Assembly (NCBI RefSeq): GCF_002270055.1
Contig: NZ_NIBG01000005.1
Coordinates: forward strand, 80,040-144,039
Direction of reading: 5' to 3'
DNA length: 64,000 nt
DNA from: Anaeromicrobium sediminis
GTDB lineage: Bacteria > Bacillota > Clostridia > Peptostreptococcales > Thermotaleaceae
This document shows, one piece after another, positions 42,965 through 50,734 of this stretch. Below the pieces are notes generated by a model, which was not told the origin of the DNA, did not search any database, and was given only the letters and a program-made list of their open reading frames with translations. Position numbers and translations under genes: made by a program. Each line of letters starts with the position of its first letter. The stretch's first letter is position 1.

Positions 42965-43474
42965 ATGGACATTATAAAAGGAATAATTGAAAGAAGAAGT
43001 ATTAGAAAATATACAGATGAAAAAATATCTGATGAAAAAATTAAGGAAATATTAAAGGCGGGCATGTACGCTCCATCAGGTGGTAATGCTCAACCTTGGG
43101 AGTTTGTAGTAGTTAGGGATAAGGAGTTATTAAATGAAATAACTAAAATTCATCCTTATTCCCATCCATTAAAAGAAGCAGATTGCGCTATCATTGTATG
43201 TGGAAATCTAGAAAAGGAAAAGTTCAAGGATTTATGGATTCAGGATTGTTCAGCTGCCACTGAGAATATGCTTTTAGGAGCTCATGGATTGGGAATTGGA
43301 TCCGTATGGCTTGGATTGTACCCGGAAATGGATAGGGTAGATGGTGTGAGAAAACTCATAAAAGCTCCAGAAAATGTGATTCCTTTTTCTATAGTATCTT
43401 TAGGCTATCCAGGAGAAGAAAGAACTGTTGTAGATAGATATGATGAAAATAATGTACATTATGAAAATTGGTAA
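42965..43474 (+). CDS. Nitroreductase family FMN oxidoreductase
   Basis: 169 residues, compact form of the NAD(P)H-dependent FMN nitroreductase family. N-terminal FMN phosphate motif RRSIRKYTDEKISDEK, then APSGGNAQPWEFVVV and the dimer-interface GLGIGSVWLGLYPE. Substrates of the family include quinones and nitroaromatics. AAAGGAGGAG site. Forms a two-gene unit with the VOC protein. Confidence 0.9.
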   Translation: MDIIKGIIERRSIRKYTDEKISDEKIKEILKAGMYAPSGGNAQPWEFVVVRDKELLNEITKIHPYSHPLKEADCAIIVCGNLEKEKFKDLWIQDCSAATENMLLGAHGLGIGSVWLGLYPEMDRVDGVRKLIKAPENVIPFSIVSLGYPGEERTVVDRYDENNVHYENW

Positions 43475-43480
43475 TTAGCA

Positions 43481-43525
43481 AATTATTAAAAAGGATATCT
43501 AAAAATTAGATATCCTTTTTAATAA
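43481..43525. terminator. Bidirectional terminator between nitroreductase and moeA genes
   Basis: ATTATTAAAAAGGATATCTA and its exact complement, 20-bp stem with an AAAAT loop; T-runs on both sides serve the convergent transcripts. Confidence 0.93.
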
Positions 43526-43533
43526 TCTTACAT

Positions 43534-45453
43534 TTAAACTTCTACAATCTGTATATCTTCCATTTCATATCCACCTAAATTCTCAAGTTCATCTTTAAAC
43601 TCTTGACTTTTTAGTATACTAATGAAATTATTTATCATATGAGTGTCAATAAACTTCTTTGGAACTAAAAAGTCATAATCTTCTAAACCAATAGGAATGA
43701 AGTCTAGATTCATAGTATTGGCCACAGATTTTACTCCCACACCCACATGGGCACTACCTGATAGAACACAAGAGGCTACATTCATATGGGTAGTCATTTC
43801 CCTTTCATAACCCCTTATTAGTGATGAATCTAAACCTAATTTCTTTAAATTATAGTCAAGGAGGACCCTTGTACCAGAGCCCTTTTGTCTATTTACAAAT
43901 ACTAAATCCTTATTTAATAAATCTTCAAATACTTTAATATTCTTAGGGTTGTTCTTTTGAAGGATAAAGCCCTGTTGTCGTTTTATCCCCTTTATTAAAA
44001 CCATATCTTTATTTTTCAAGTATTTTTTTATATAGGACTCGTTATAGGTTCCTGTAAGTTCATCTAATAAATGGATAGGAGCCATATGGGCTTCTCCACG
44101 TTTCATGGACATGATACCACCTAAACTTCCCACATGGGCAGATGATAGGAAAATATTATTATGAGTTTTACTAATTATATTAGATAGTATATCTAGTATT
44201 AAATCATGGCTACCAATAGATACGATAGTGTTTTCTATTTCATTTTTATCCTTTAAAAGTTCAACTTCTACAGTTTTTCCACCTTGGATTCCTTCTAGTT
44301 CTTGAGGAATTTTCAATATGCCGTCGGCCCTAACTAAGGACATGGTAACTCCTGCACCACGATTTAGGGGAGTGGCAATAAATTTATCTTCCACTTTACC
44401 TATTTTCATACGAACAAATTCCTTGTGTTTAAGGGATGAAACTATTTTCTTAGATAAAGTAGCTTTTAATAGTTTTTTTTTCTTGTCCTTAAGAGATAAA
44501 AATTTATGTACTAAGGGTTTTACGAACTCTTCGAAGGATAAAAATGCTGATACAGGATAACCGGGAATTCCTATTACAGGAGTATCATTTACTATACCCA
44601 ATATGGTAGGCTTTCCAGGTTTTATTGCTATACCGTGGACTAGAAGCTTACCTATGTTTTTAATAATAGTAGAGGTATAGTCCTCTGTTCCAGCAGAAGA
44701 ACCGGCATTTATTATTACTATATCATTTTCATCACAGGCTCTTAGTATGGCCTTCTCAATTAAATTCATATTATCTATAACAGGTGGATATCTATTTGAA
44801 ATACCACCGTATTCTTTAACTAAGTTTTCAAATACCCTAGAATTAGATTCAATTATTTTACCTGGAGACAATTCATCATGGGGCTCTACTATTTCTGTAC
44901 CAGTAGGAATTAATCCTACCATTGGCCTTTTAGACACTTCCACCTCTAGGACTTGACCACAGAGCATGGCACCAATGTCCACTGGGTGTATTCTTTTAAA
45001 GGATGGAATTATCATTTCACCTGCCACCATATCCTCACCTACAGGTCTAATATGTTGCCAAGGATAAGCAGGTTTCATTATTTTTACATTATTATTATCT
45101 ATTTCCATAACATCTTCTATCATTATTACAGCATCATAAGGAGGCATAATAGGATCACCCGTATCCACATATATAAAATCCTCATTTAATAAAAGTTTAA
45201 CAGGATTTCTTTCATCTGCACCATAAGTGGAACTAGCCTTTACACAAATACCATCCATGGCAGAAGCATTATAATGGGGGCTAGAACTATTAGCAAAAAC
45301 AGCCCTTGTAGTTATACGTCCCATACTATCTATTGTGGGTATTGTTTCTGTACTAACATATTTGTTTATTTTATCTATTTCATCAAAGAATAACTTTTTA
45401 GCTTCATGAAGCTCCATATTAGATAAATATATATTTCTATCAAATTTTTTCAT
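43534..45453 (-). CDS. MoeA fused to a periplasmic-binding-protein-like domain
   Basis: 639 residues. Residues about 1-400 are MoeA (molybdopterin molybdenumtransferase): [44 protein letters not shown] and [14 protein letters not shown]. The C-terminal about 200 residues are a cytosolic PBP-type II domain ([20 protein letters not shown] without the first residues being a signal; [18 protein letters not shown]) as in molybdate/tungstate-responsive MoeA fusions. It may sense or hand over metal oxyanion. Last gene of the tupABC-moeA-moeA run, 11 bases after the other moeA. Confidence 0.9.
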   Translation of the reverse strand: MKKFDRNIYLSNMELHEAKKLFFDEIDKINKYVSTETIPTIDSMGRITTRAVFANSSSPHYNASAMDGICVKASSTYGADERNPVKLLLNEDFIYVDTGDPIMPPYDAVIMIEDVMEIDNNNVKIMKPAYPWQHIRPVGEDMVAGEMIIPSFKRIHPVDIGAMLCGQVLEVEVSKRPMVGLIPTGTEIVEPHDELSPGKIIESNSRVFENLVKEYGGISNRYPPVIDNMNLIEKAILRACDENDIVIINAGSSAGTEDYTSTIIKNIGKLLVHGIAIKPGKPTILGIVNDTPVIGIPGYPVSAFLSFEEFVKPLVHKFLSLKDKKKKLLKATLSKKIVSSLKHKEFVRMKIGKVEDKFIATPLNRGAGVTMSLVRADGILKIPQELEGIQGGKTVEVELLKDKNEIENTIVSIGSHDLILDILSNIISKTHNNIFLSSAHVGSLGGIMSMKRGEAHMAPIHLLDELTGTYNESYIKKYLKNKDMVLIKGIKRQQGFILQKNNPKNIKVFEDLLNKDLVFVNRQKGSGTRVLLDYNLKKLGLDSSLIRGYEREMTTHMNVASCVLSGSAHVGVGVKSVANTMNLDFIPIGLEDYDFLVPKKFIDTHMINNFISILKSQEFKDELENLGGYEMEDIQIVEV

Positions 45454-45464
45454 AGTTAGCCTCC

Positions 45465-46691
45465 TTAAAATAAATAAACTTTAACTTTCTCACCAACACT
45501 GATACCTTCCTTATTCATTGGAATTTTAATATACCCCTGTGCTCTAGAGATTAAAGTAATCATTCCAGATTTTCCATGAACGGGATTTATAATATATCCA
45601 TCAGAGCTTTCTTCTATGGTGACCATTTGATAGGTCTCCCTTCCAGGTGATGCGTGAATATTAGTAGAACATACACCTTCTAGAAATAATTCCTCATGAG
45701 TATTTAGGTGTAACAGGTTTTTAATGAGGTACTCTCCAAGTACTCTAAAGGCCATAATACAAGAAGCGGGCTGGCCTGGAAGACCTAATACGGCCTTATT
45801 ATTTATCTTTGCTATGATAGTTGGTTTACCTGGTTTCATGGCAATTCCATGGATTAAAACTCCTGGAGAGCCTAGAGCATTTATCACATCTGGAGTCATA
45901 TCTTTAGTTCCTACAGAACTTCCACCAGAGAGAAGTACTAAATCACTTTTATCTATAAAAGACTTTAATGTATCCTTTAAGTTATTAAAATCATCTTTTA
46001 CTACTTTTTTTTCTATGACGTCACATCCGAGTTCTGTACATAGGCCTGATAGGGTATAGGTATTTATATCTCTAATAACACCAGGCTTAAGGTCTTCCTT
46101 TGGATCTATGAGCTCGTCTCCTGTTGATAATATACATATTTTAGGTTTAACAAAAACATCCACGTCAGTTATACCTACGGATGCTAATACACCTAAATGA
46201 TGGGCTTTTATTTTAGTTCCTCTCGTAAAGAGTAATTGATCTTGTTTTATATCATCCCCAATATCCATAACATTTTCTTTAGGAGCTACAGATTTATGTA
46301 TGGCTATTTCATCTTGAAATTTTTCTACGTATTCTATCATTACAACAGCATCAGCACCTTCAGGCAACATACCACCTGTAGGCACATACATACACTTGTC
46401 TGAGCATAGGTGGGATTGGTTATGTTCTCCCATATGAGCATCACCTATCAGGTTTATAAAAGCAGGTAAAGTTTCACTTGCTCCAAAGGTATCAGCAGAT
46501 ACTACTGCATAACCGTCCACTGTGGATCTCCTGAAATGAGGTACATTTTCGAGCGCGTAAATATCCTTGCTAAGTATTCTTCCTTGAGCATTTAATATAT
46601 CTATAGTTTCTGAAGGAAGATCGTAACTTGAAAAGTTTTGGTCCATAATTTCTTTTACTTCACATACCTTTGTTACTTTAAACATTTCCAT
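45465..46691 (-). CDS. moeA: Molybdopterin molybdenumtransferase MoeA
   Basis: 408 residues of stand-alone MoeA: domain order and motifs VPHFRRSTVDGYAV, VPTGGMLPEGADAVVMIE, LSTGDELIDP, LLSGGSSVGTKDMTPDVI and GIAMKPGKPTIIA are intact, and the C-terminal beta domain is present. Inserts molybdate or tungstate into adenylylated molybdopterin. Its start overlaps the end of the TupC gene by 14 bases. With two MoeA paralogues in one operon, one may be specific for tungsten and the other for molybdenum, as proposed for hyperthermophiles; which is which cannot be told. Confidence 0.92.
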   Translation of the reverse strand: MEMFKVTKVCEVKEIMDQNFSSYDLPSETIDILNAQGRILSKDIYALENVPHFRRSTVDGYAVVSADTFGASETLPAFINLIGDAHMGEHNQSHLCSDKCMYVPTGGMLPEGADAVVMIEYVEKFQDEIAIHKSVAPKENVMDIGDDIKQDQLLFTRGTKIKAHHLGVLASVGITDVDVFVKPKICILSTGDELIDPKEDLKPGVIRDINTYTLSGLCTELGCDVIEKKVVKDDFNNLKDTLKSFIDKSDLVLLSGGSSVGTKDMTPDVINALGSPGVLIHGIAMKPGKPTIIAKINNKAVLGLPGQPASCIMAFRVLGEYLIKNLLHLNTHEELFLEGVCSTNIHASPGRETYQMVTIEESSDGYIINPVHGKSGMITLISRAQGYIKIPMNKEGISVGEKVKVYLF

Positions 46692-47409
46692 ATTTCCACC
46701 CCATATCAGTATATTCTAGTGATAAAAACTTTCTAGTTTTCAAATTATCAGTCCTAAAAAAATTATTGTTTTCCTCCTTTTCGTAAATAATACCATCCTC
46801 TATATAAACTATTTCATCACATATTCGTTTGGCCTGTCCTATGTTGTGGGTAATTATGATGATTGTAGTGCCTAGAGGTTTGATTTTGTTTAATAAAATA
46901 TGTTCTACCATCTCTATGGAACTAGGGTCCATGTTTGCGGTAGGTTCATCTAGTAACAAAAGTTCTGGTTTAAATACTAAAGCACGGGCTAATGCTACCT
47001 TTTGTCCTTCTCCTGCAGACAATTTGGTAGCCATTTGTTCCTTTAAATACTCTATTTTAAAATCTTTCATAATAGTTAAGACTCTATCTTCAATAGTTTT
47101 ATTATCCATCTTCCTAATTTGTAGGGGATAGGATATATTATTAAAACAACTTCGATCTAGTAAATAAGGATTTTGACTAACATAAGTCATACCTTTTAGA
47201 TTTTCAGAAGAGATGGGAGAACTTTCATAAAGTATTATGCCTTCAGTAGGTTTTTCTAAAGAAGCAATGATTTTTAATAGAGTGCTCTTTCCAGCGCCAT
47301 TTGGGCCTACTATGCCGTATATTTTATTTTTTTCAAAGGTTAAATTACCTATATCTAGAACTTTTTTATTATTATAGATTTTATATAAGTTTTCCATAGT
47401 TATATTCAT
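46678..47409 (-). CDS. tupC: Tungstate ABC transporter ATP-binding protein
   Basis: 243 residues. Walker A GPNGAGKSTLLK near residue 35, Q-loop YVSQNPYLL, signature LSAGEGQKVALARAL (a LSAGE variant of LSGGQ), Walker B LLLLDEPTANMD and switch His in IIITHN. Energises the TupB permease. Overlaps tupB by one base and moeA by 14. Confidence 0.92.
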   Translation of the reverse strand: MNITMENLYKIYNNKKVLDIGNLTFEKNKIYGIVGPNGAGKSTLLKIIASLEKPTEGIILYESSPISSENLKGMTYVSQNPYLLDRSCFNNISYPLQIRKMDNKTIEDRVLTIMKDFKIEYLKEQMATKLSAGEGQKVALARALVFKPELLLLDEPTANMDPSSIEMVEHILLNKIKPLGTTIIIITHNIGQAKRICDEIVYIEDGIIYEKEENNNFFRTDNLKTRKFLSLEYTDMGWKYGNV

Positions 47410-48098
47410 TATCTATCACCTGTCATATTGTATAAAATAGAGTTAGTAAAAAAGGATATGGAAAGAAGTACTAGTCCCATGGCTATGGACATGGAATAAT
47501 TACCCATACTGTTATTCATAGCTATAAAACTAGTCATAACCCTAGTATGATTTTTTATATTTCCTCCTACTATCATTACTGCCCCAACTTCCGATATGGC
47601 CCTTCCAAAACCTGTTACTATACTCACAAGTATGGTCTTTTTCATTTCTCTAAAAAGAAGAATCAATGTGTCTAGGGGAGTACCACCTAGGGTTTTGCAT
47701 ACTTCTAGTATTGCAGGACCCCTTTCTTTAGTACTATTAAATACTATACCTATAATAATAGGAGTGACTAATAAAGTTTGAGCACTAATCATAGCAGTGG
47801 ATGTAAAAAGAAGTTCATATTCACCTAAAGGACCTCTCCTTGAAATTAATATGGCAACTAAAAGACCTACTACAACGGGAGGTAGGGACATACACGTATA
47901 TATGATTCTTGTGATTGTTTTTTTAAATCTGAAATTTTTAAGACCCATATAAAAACCAGCAGGAATACCAATTAAAGCTGATATTATTGTGGATGAGATA
48001 GATACATATATGGACAATAAAATTATTGAATATATTTCTGTGTTTAAGGATAAAAGAAGATTTATAGCTTCTTTAAATCCATCTAATATGTATGACAT
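47409..48098 (-). CDS. tupB: Tungstate ABC transporter permease
   Basis: 229 residues with five to six helices and the EAA-type cytoplasmic loop GFGRAISEVGAVMIVGGNI, as in TupB/ModB permeases. 64 bases after tupA. The short sequence and motif LPPVVVGLLVAILISRRGPLG (first twenty residues) fit TupB-type tungstate permeases better than classical ModB. Confidence 0.9.
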   Translation of the reverse strand: MSYILDGFKEAINLLLSLNTEIYSIILLSIYVSISSTIISALIGIPAGFYMGLKNFRFKKTITRIIYTCMSLPPVVVGLLVAILISRRGPLGEYELLFTSTAMISAQTLLVTPIIIGIVFNSTKERGPAILEVCKTLGGTPLDTLILLFREMKKTILVSIVTGFGRAISEVGAVMIVGGNIKNHTRVMTSFIAMNNSMGNYSMSIAMGLVLLSISFFTNSILYNMTGDR

Positions 48099-48162
48099 AG
48101 GTTCCTCCTTTTATAGGTGGTAATAGGACGATTATTAAATAATCGTCCTATAGTTTAATTAA

Positions 48163-49038
48163 TTATTTAGCATTTGGAATAAATAGTGGTTGTCCAAACT
48201 TTTCTTTACCAAATTCTCCGATTAATTTTTGAGTTTCTTCACTTAAAATCCATTTAACGAATTCATCAGCACCAGCCTTATTTATTTTCTCATTTTTATC
48301 TGGATTTACTGGAATTACACCATATTGATTAAATAACTTAGAATCACCTTCTACTAATATCTCTAAATCTAATTTGTCCTTCATAGATAGATATGTAGCC
48401 CTGTCACTCATAGTGTATCCTTGAAGTTCGTTTGTCATTTGGATTACATCTCCCATACCCTTACCAGCAGATACATACCAATCACCACTCGGTTCCACAC
48501 TAGCTTCAGTCCAGAATTTTTTTTCTTTTTTATGAGTACCAGAGTCATCTCCCCTAGATACGAATTTAGATTCAGAATCCATAATATTTTTTAGAGCACC
48601 TATAACATCATTAGGACATTTTTCCTTTAACTTTGCAGGATCGTCTTTAGGCCCAATTATGATAAAATCGTTGTACATAACATCACTTCTATTTACTCCA
48701 TGACCTTCACTAACAAATTTTTCTTCAGAACTTTTAGCATGAACTAAAAGCACATCAGCTTCTCCATCTCTACCCATTTGAAGTGCTTTTCCTGTACCTA
48801 CAGCTACTACTTTCACATCTATTCCAGCTTTTTCTGTAAAATCTGGAAGTATGTTATCAAGTAGTCCACTATTTTCTGTACTAGTAGTAGTTGCCAATAT
48901 TATGGAAGCTTTTTCTTCTACAGGAGCTGGTGCGCTAGTTTCTTGGGAAGCAGGTTCCTCCTTTTTTCCACAGCCTGTTAACATTGTAAAGATTAAAAAA
49001 ATACATAGTGTTAAAGATAAGATTTTTTTTACGTTCAT
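48163..49038 (-). CDS. tupA: Tungstate-binding lipoprotein
   Basis: 291 residues. Lipoprotein signal with lipobox LTGC (Cys 23), then a Gly/Glu/Pro-rich linker and a PBP-II fold. The oxyanion motif ATTTSTENSGLLD near residue 50 is the hallmark of TupA (TTTS), together with VGTGKALQMGRDGEADVLLVH (first twenty residues) and MYNDFIIIGP. TupA binds tungstate very selectively. First gene of the operon, preceded by a leader of about 240 bases containing a probable cofactor riboswitch. Confidence 0.93.
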   Translation of the reverse strand: MNVKKILSLTLCIFLIFTMLTGCGKKEEPASQETSAPAPVEEKASIILATTTSTENSGLLDNILPDFTEKAGIDVKVVAVGTGKALQMGRDGEADVLLVHAKSSEEKFVSEGHGVNRSDVMYNDFIIIGPKDDPAKLKEKCPNDVIGALKNIMDSESKFVSRGDDSGTHKKEKKFWTEASVEPSGDWYVSAGKGMGDVIQMTNELQGYTMSDRATYLSMKDKLDLEILVEGDSKLFNQYGVIPVNPDKNEKINKAGADEFVKWILSEETQKLIGEFGKEKFGQPLFIPNAK

Positions 49039-49082
49039 GATTATCCCCCTCGTAAATTAGTAACTTAAAAAAATAATAATGC

Positions 49083-49105
49083 CAAATCCTTTAAAAGGAT
49101 TGGGC
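49083..49105 (-). other. Second leader hairpin before tupA
   Basis: CCAATCCTTTTAAAGGATTTGG on the minus strand folds into a near-perfect hairpin followed by CATTATTATTTTTTT. It lies between the riboswitch terminator and the tupA ribosome site; a back-up terminator is possible. Confidence 0.5.
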
Positions 49106-49110
49106 CAATA

Positions 49111-49140
49111 AAAAAACATTCCAAAATTAGAAAAGGAATG
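49111..49140 (-). terminator. Leader terminator of the tup operon (riboswitch expression platform)
   Basis: Minus strand CATTCC/GGAATG with AT-rich loop followed by TTTTTT, upstream of tupA and downstream of the aptamer-like region, suits premature termination on cofactor binding. Confidence 0.65.
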
Positions 49141-49164
49141 CTTAATTAAACATTATAGAGTTAA

Positions 49165-49258
49165 TTTCCTTTCCAACCATGGGAGGCACAAGGATTTCTC
49201 TTTGTACCTATAGGTCAAAAATTCTTAGTCTGTACCTTAGAATTTTTGACTCGGAAAA
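49165..49258 (-). ncRNA. Probable Moco/Tuco-family riboswitch aptamer
   Basis: Read on the minus strand, the leader shows TCCGAG, a long stem TCAAAAATTCT/AGAATTTTTGA, ACCTATAGGT, and CTTGTGCCTCCCATGGTTGG. The CCGAG start and GCCTCCC-ATGGT segment are features remembered for the Moco RNA motif, a family that controls molybdenum and tungsten cofactor and tungstate-transport genes. Gene context (tupABC-moeA-moeA) agrees strongly. A covariance-model search was not possible here, so assignment rests on motif and context. Confidence 0.68.
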
Positions 49259-49281
49259 ATAAAATTTTTAGAATTTACTAA

Positions 49282-49310
49282 ATTATAACACAATTATAAT
49301 TTATTAACAA
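49282..49310 (-). promoter_or_regulatory. Sigma-A promoter of tup operon
   Basis: Minus strand TTGTTA (49310-49305), 17-base spacer, TATAAT (49287-49282). Start point near 49275 places the riboswitch at the very 5' end of the RNA. Confidence 0.72.
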
Positions 49311-49418
49311 TATTTGGATATGACCTGGATTTAATTAGGATATACATACAAAAAATAAAGGAATATGTAGAAATTTAAAGAACTATAAAAGGTGCATGAA
49401 ATAAGGGGGGATAATAAA

Positions 49419-50465
49419 GTGAGAGGAAGAAAATTAGTCCTGTGTTTAACTTTAATTATTATAATTTTTACATCAAACTTATTAATAGGAACTATATCTT
49501 ATAAAGTAATGGAAGAAAGGGTGTATGGTTCTAGAATAGATGATATAAATGCTCTAGTTGAACAAGTGGCAAATAGGATAGATGATAAAATAGTAGAAAA
49601 GAAAAATTTATTAGAAAGTATAAGTAACAATGAGGATTTAATCTATTATATAGAAAATAAAGATAGAAATAATATAATAAATAGCCTAAGATCTTATAAA
49701 AAGATATATGAAGAAATAGAAGAATTATATTTGGGGAATGAAGATAAAGACATGTATCTATCTTCAGGAGATCCGTTACCAGAAGGTTATGATCCTACTG
49801 GTAGAGTTTGGTACAAGGGAGCCTTGGTAGAGAGAGATACTTTCTATGAGGATACTTATATAGATATTATAGGATCAAATATAATCCATACCATAAGTAT
49901 ACCAATGAAGACCAAGGGTACTAATATTATAGGTATGGATATAAAATTAAATAATATGGAAGATATATTAAGGCATATTCAAAATGGTGAAACCTCATAT
50001 ATGTTCTTAGTAGATGGAAATGGGAAAATATTAATTCATCCAAACAAAGAAGTTATAGGAAGAGATATTTTAAAAGAAGAATTTGCTCATGAAGTAATGG
50101 ATTCTGATGCAGCAGTAGTATCCTATGTATTTAATGACGAAAATAAAATAGTTGTTTATAGAACGTTAAAATCAGGATTTAAATTAGTTTTCATGGCTAG
50201 GGAACAGGACCTTAGTAATGTAGATAAAGAAACTTTTATAATAATCATAGGATCTATAATACTAGTAACTATCTTGTTATGTACAATTCTCATTAAATTT
50301 TTATTTAAAGATAATAATGATTATGGAACATTTATTAATGATCATAAGGATGATAAATTAAAAGTGAAACTAGAAAAACTAAAAACTTATAGGTTAAATA
50401 ATGCAATAACGGAAGAAGAGTACAATAGAAAAAGGGCAAGTATAATTGATGAATATGAAATTTAA
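49419..50465 (+). CDS. Orphan Cache-domain membrane sensor with SHOCT-like tail
   Basis: 348 residues. TM1 (about 8-30), an external double-Cache region (about 40-275; TGRVWYKGALVERDTFYEDT and SYMFLVDGNGKILIHPN), TM2 (about 280-303), then only a short cytosolic tail. There is no HAMP, kinase, GGDEF or MCP output. The tail ends with KLKTYRLNNAITEEEYNRKR, a SHOCT-like motif linked to oligomerisation. GTG 49419 after GGGGGG is chosen; the frame reaches 49392. It is divergent from the tup operon and upstream of the RND clusters. How it would signal is unclear; a partner protein is likely. Confidence 0.75.
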   Translation: MRGRKLVLCLTLIIIIFTSNLLIGTISYKVMEERVYGSRIDDINALVEQVANRIDDKIVEKKNLLESISNNEDLIYYIENKDRNNIINSLRSYKKIYEEIEELYLGNEDKDMYLSSGDPLPEGYDPTGRVWYKGALVERDTFYEDTYIDIIGSNIIHTISIPMKTKGTNIIGMDIKLNNMEDILRHIQNGETSYMFLVDGNGKILIHPNKEVIGRDILKEEFAHEVMDSDAAVVSYVFNDENKIVVYRTLKSGFKLVFMAREQDLSNVDKETFIIIIGSIILVTILLCTILIKFLFKDNNDYGTFINDHKDDKLKVKLEKLKTYRLNNAITEEEYNRKRASIIDEYEI

Positions 50466-50500
50466 AAAAAGGATGTGAATTTTCACATCCTTTTTTTATA
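50464..50500 (+). terminator. Terminator after Cache protein
   Basis: AAAAAAAGGATGTGAA/TTCACATCCTTTTTTT, perfect stem and T-run. Confidence 0.92.
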
Positions 50501-50662
50501 CAAAAGACCTATTAGCCCTTTAAAGTATGGTATGGGCGCTAGATTGGTGTGCTAGAGATCTCTTGTATATGTGGATATTTATTAGACGAATGAGCTAAGA
50601 AAAAGTTCCCTATTAATATGTTTTTTATAATTAGTTAATAAAAAATTAATATTTAGTTTCTT

Positions 50663-50693
50663 CTTATTTAATCCTTATAGATTAATATATAAT
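50663..50693 (+). promoter_or_regulatory. Promoter and response-regulator boxes of RND cluster 1
   Basis: CTTATTTAATC and CTTATAGATTA (50663 and 50674) are direct repeats 11 bases apart directly above TATAAT (50688-50693). They occupy the -35 region, as in OmpR/PhoB-class activated promoters. The same arrangement occurs at 57379-57409 before cluster 2. Confidence 0.6.
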
Positions 50694-50734
50694 AGACAGT
50701 TATATGTTAAAAAAATAAAGGCGGTGAAGGGGAT

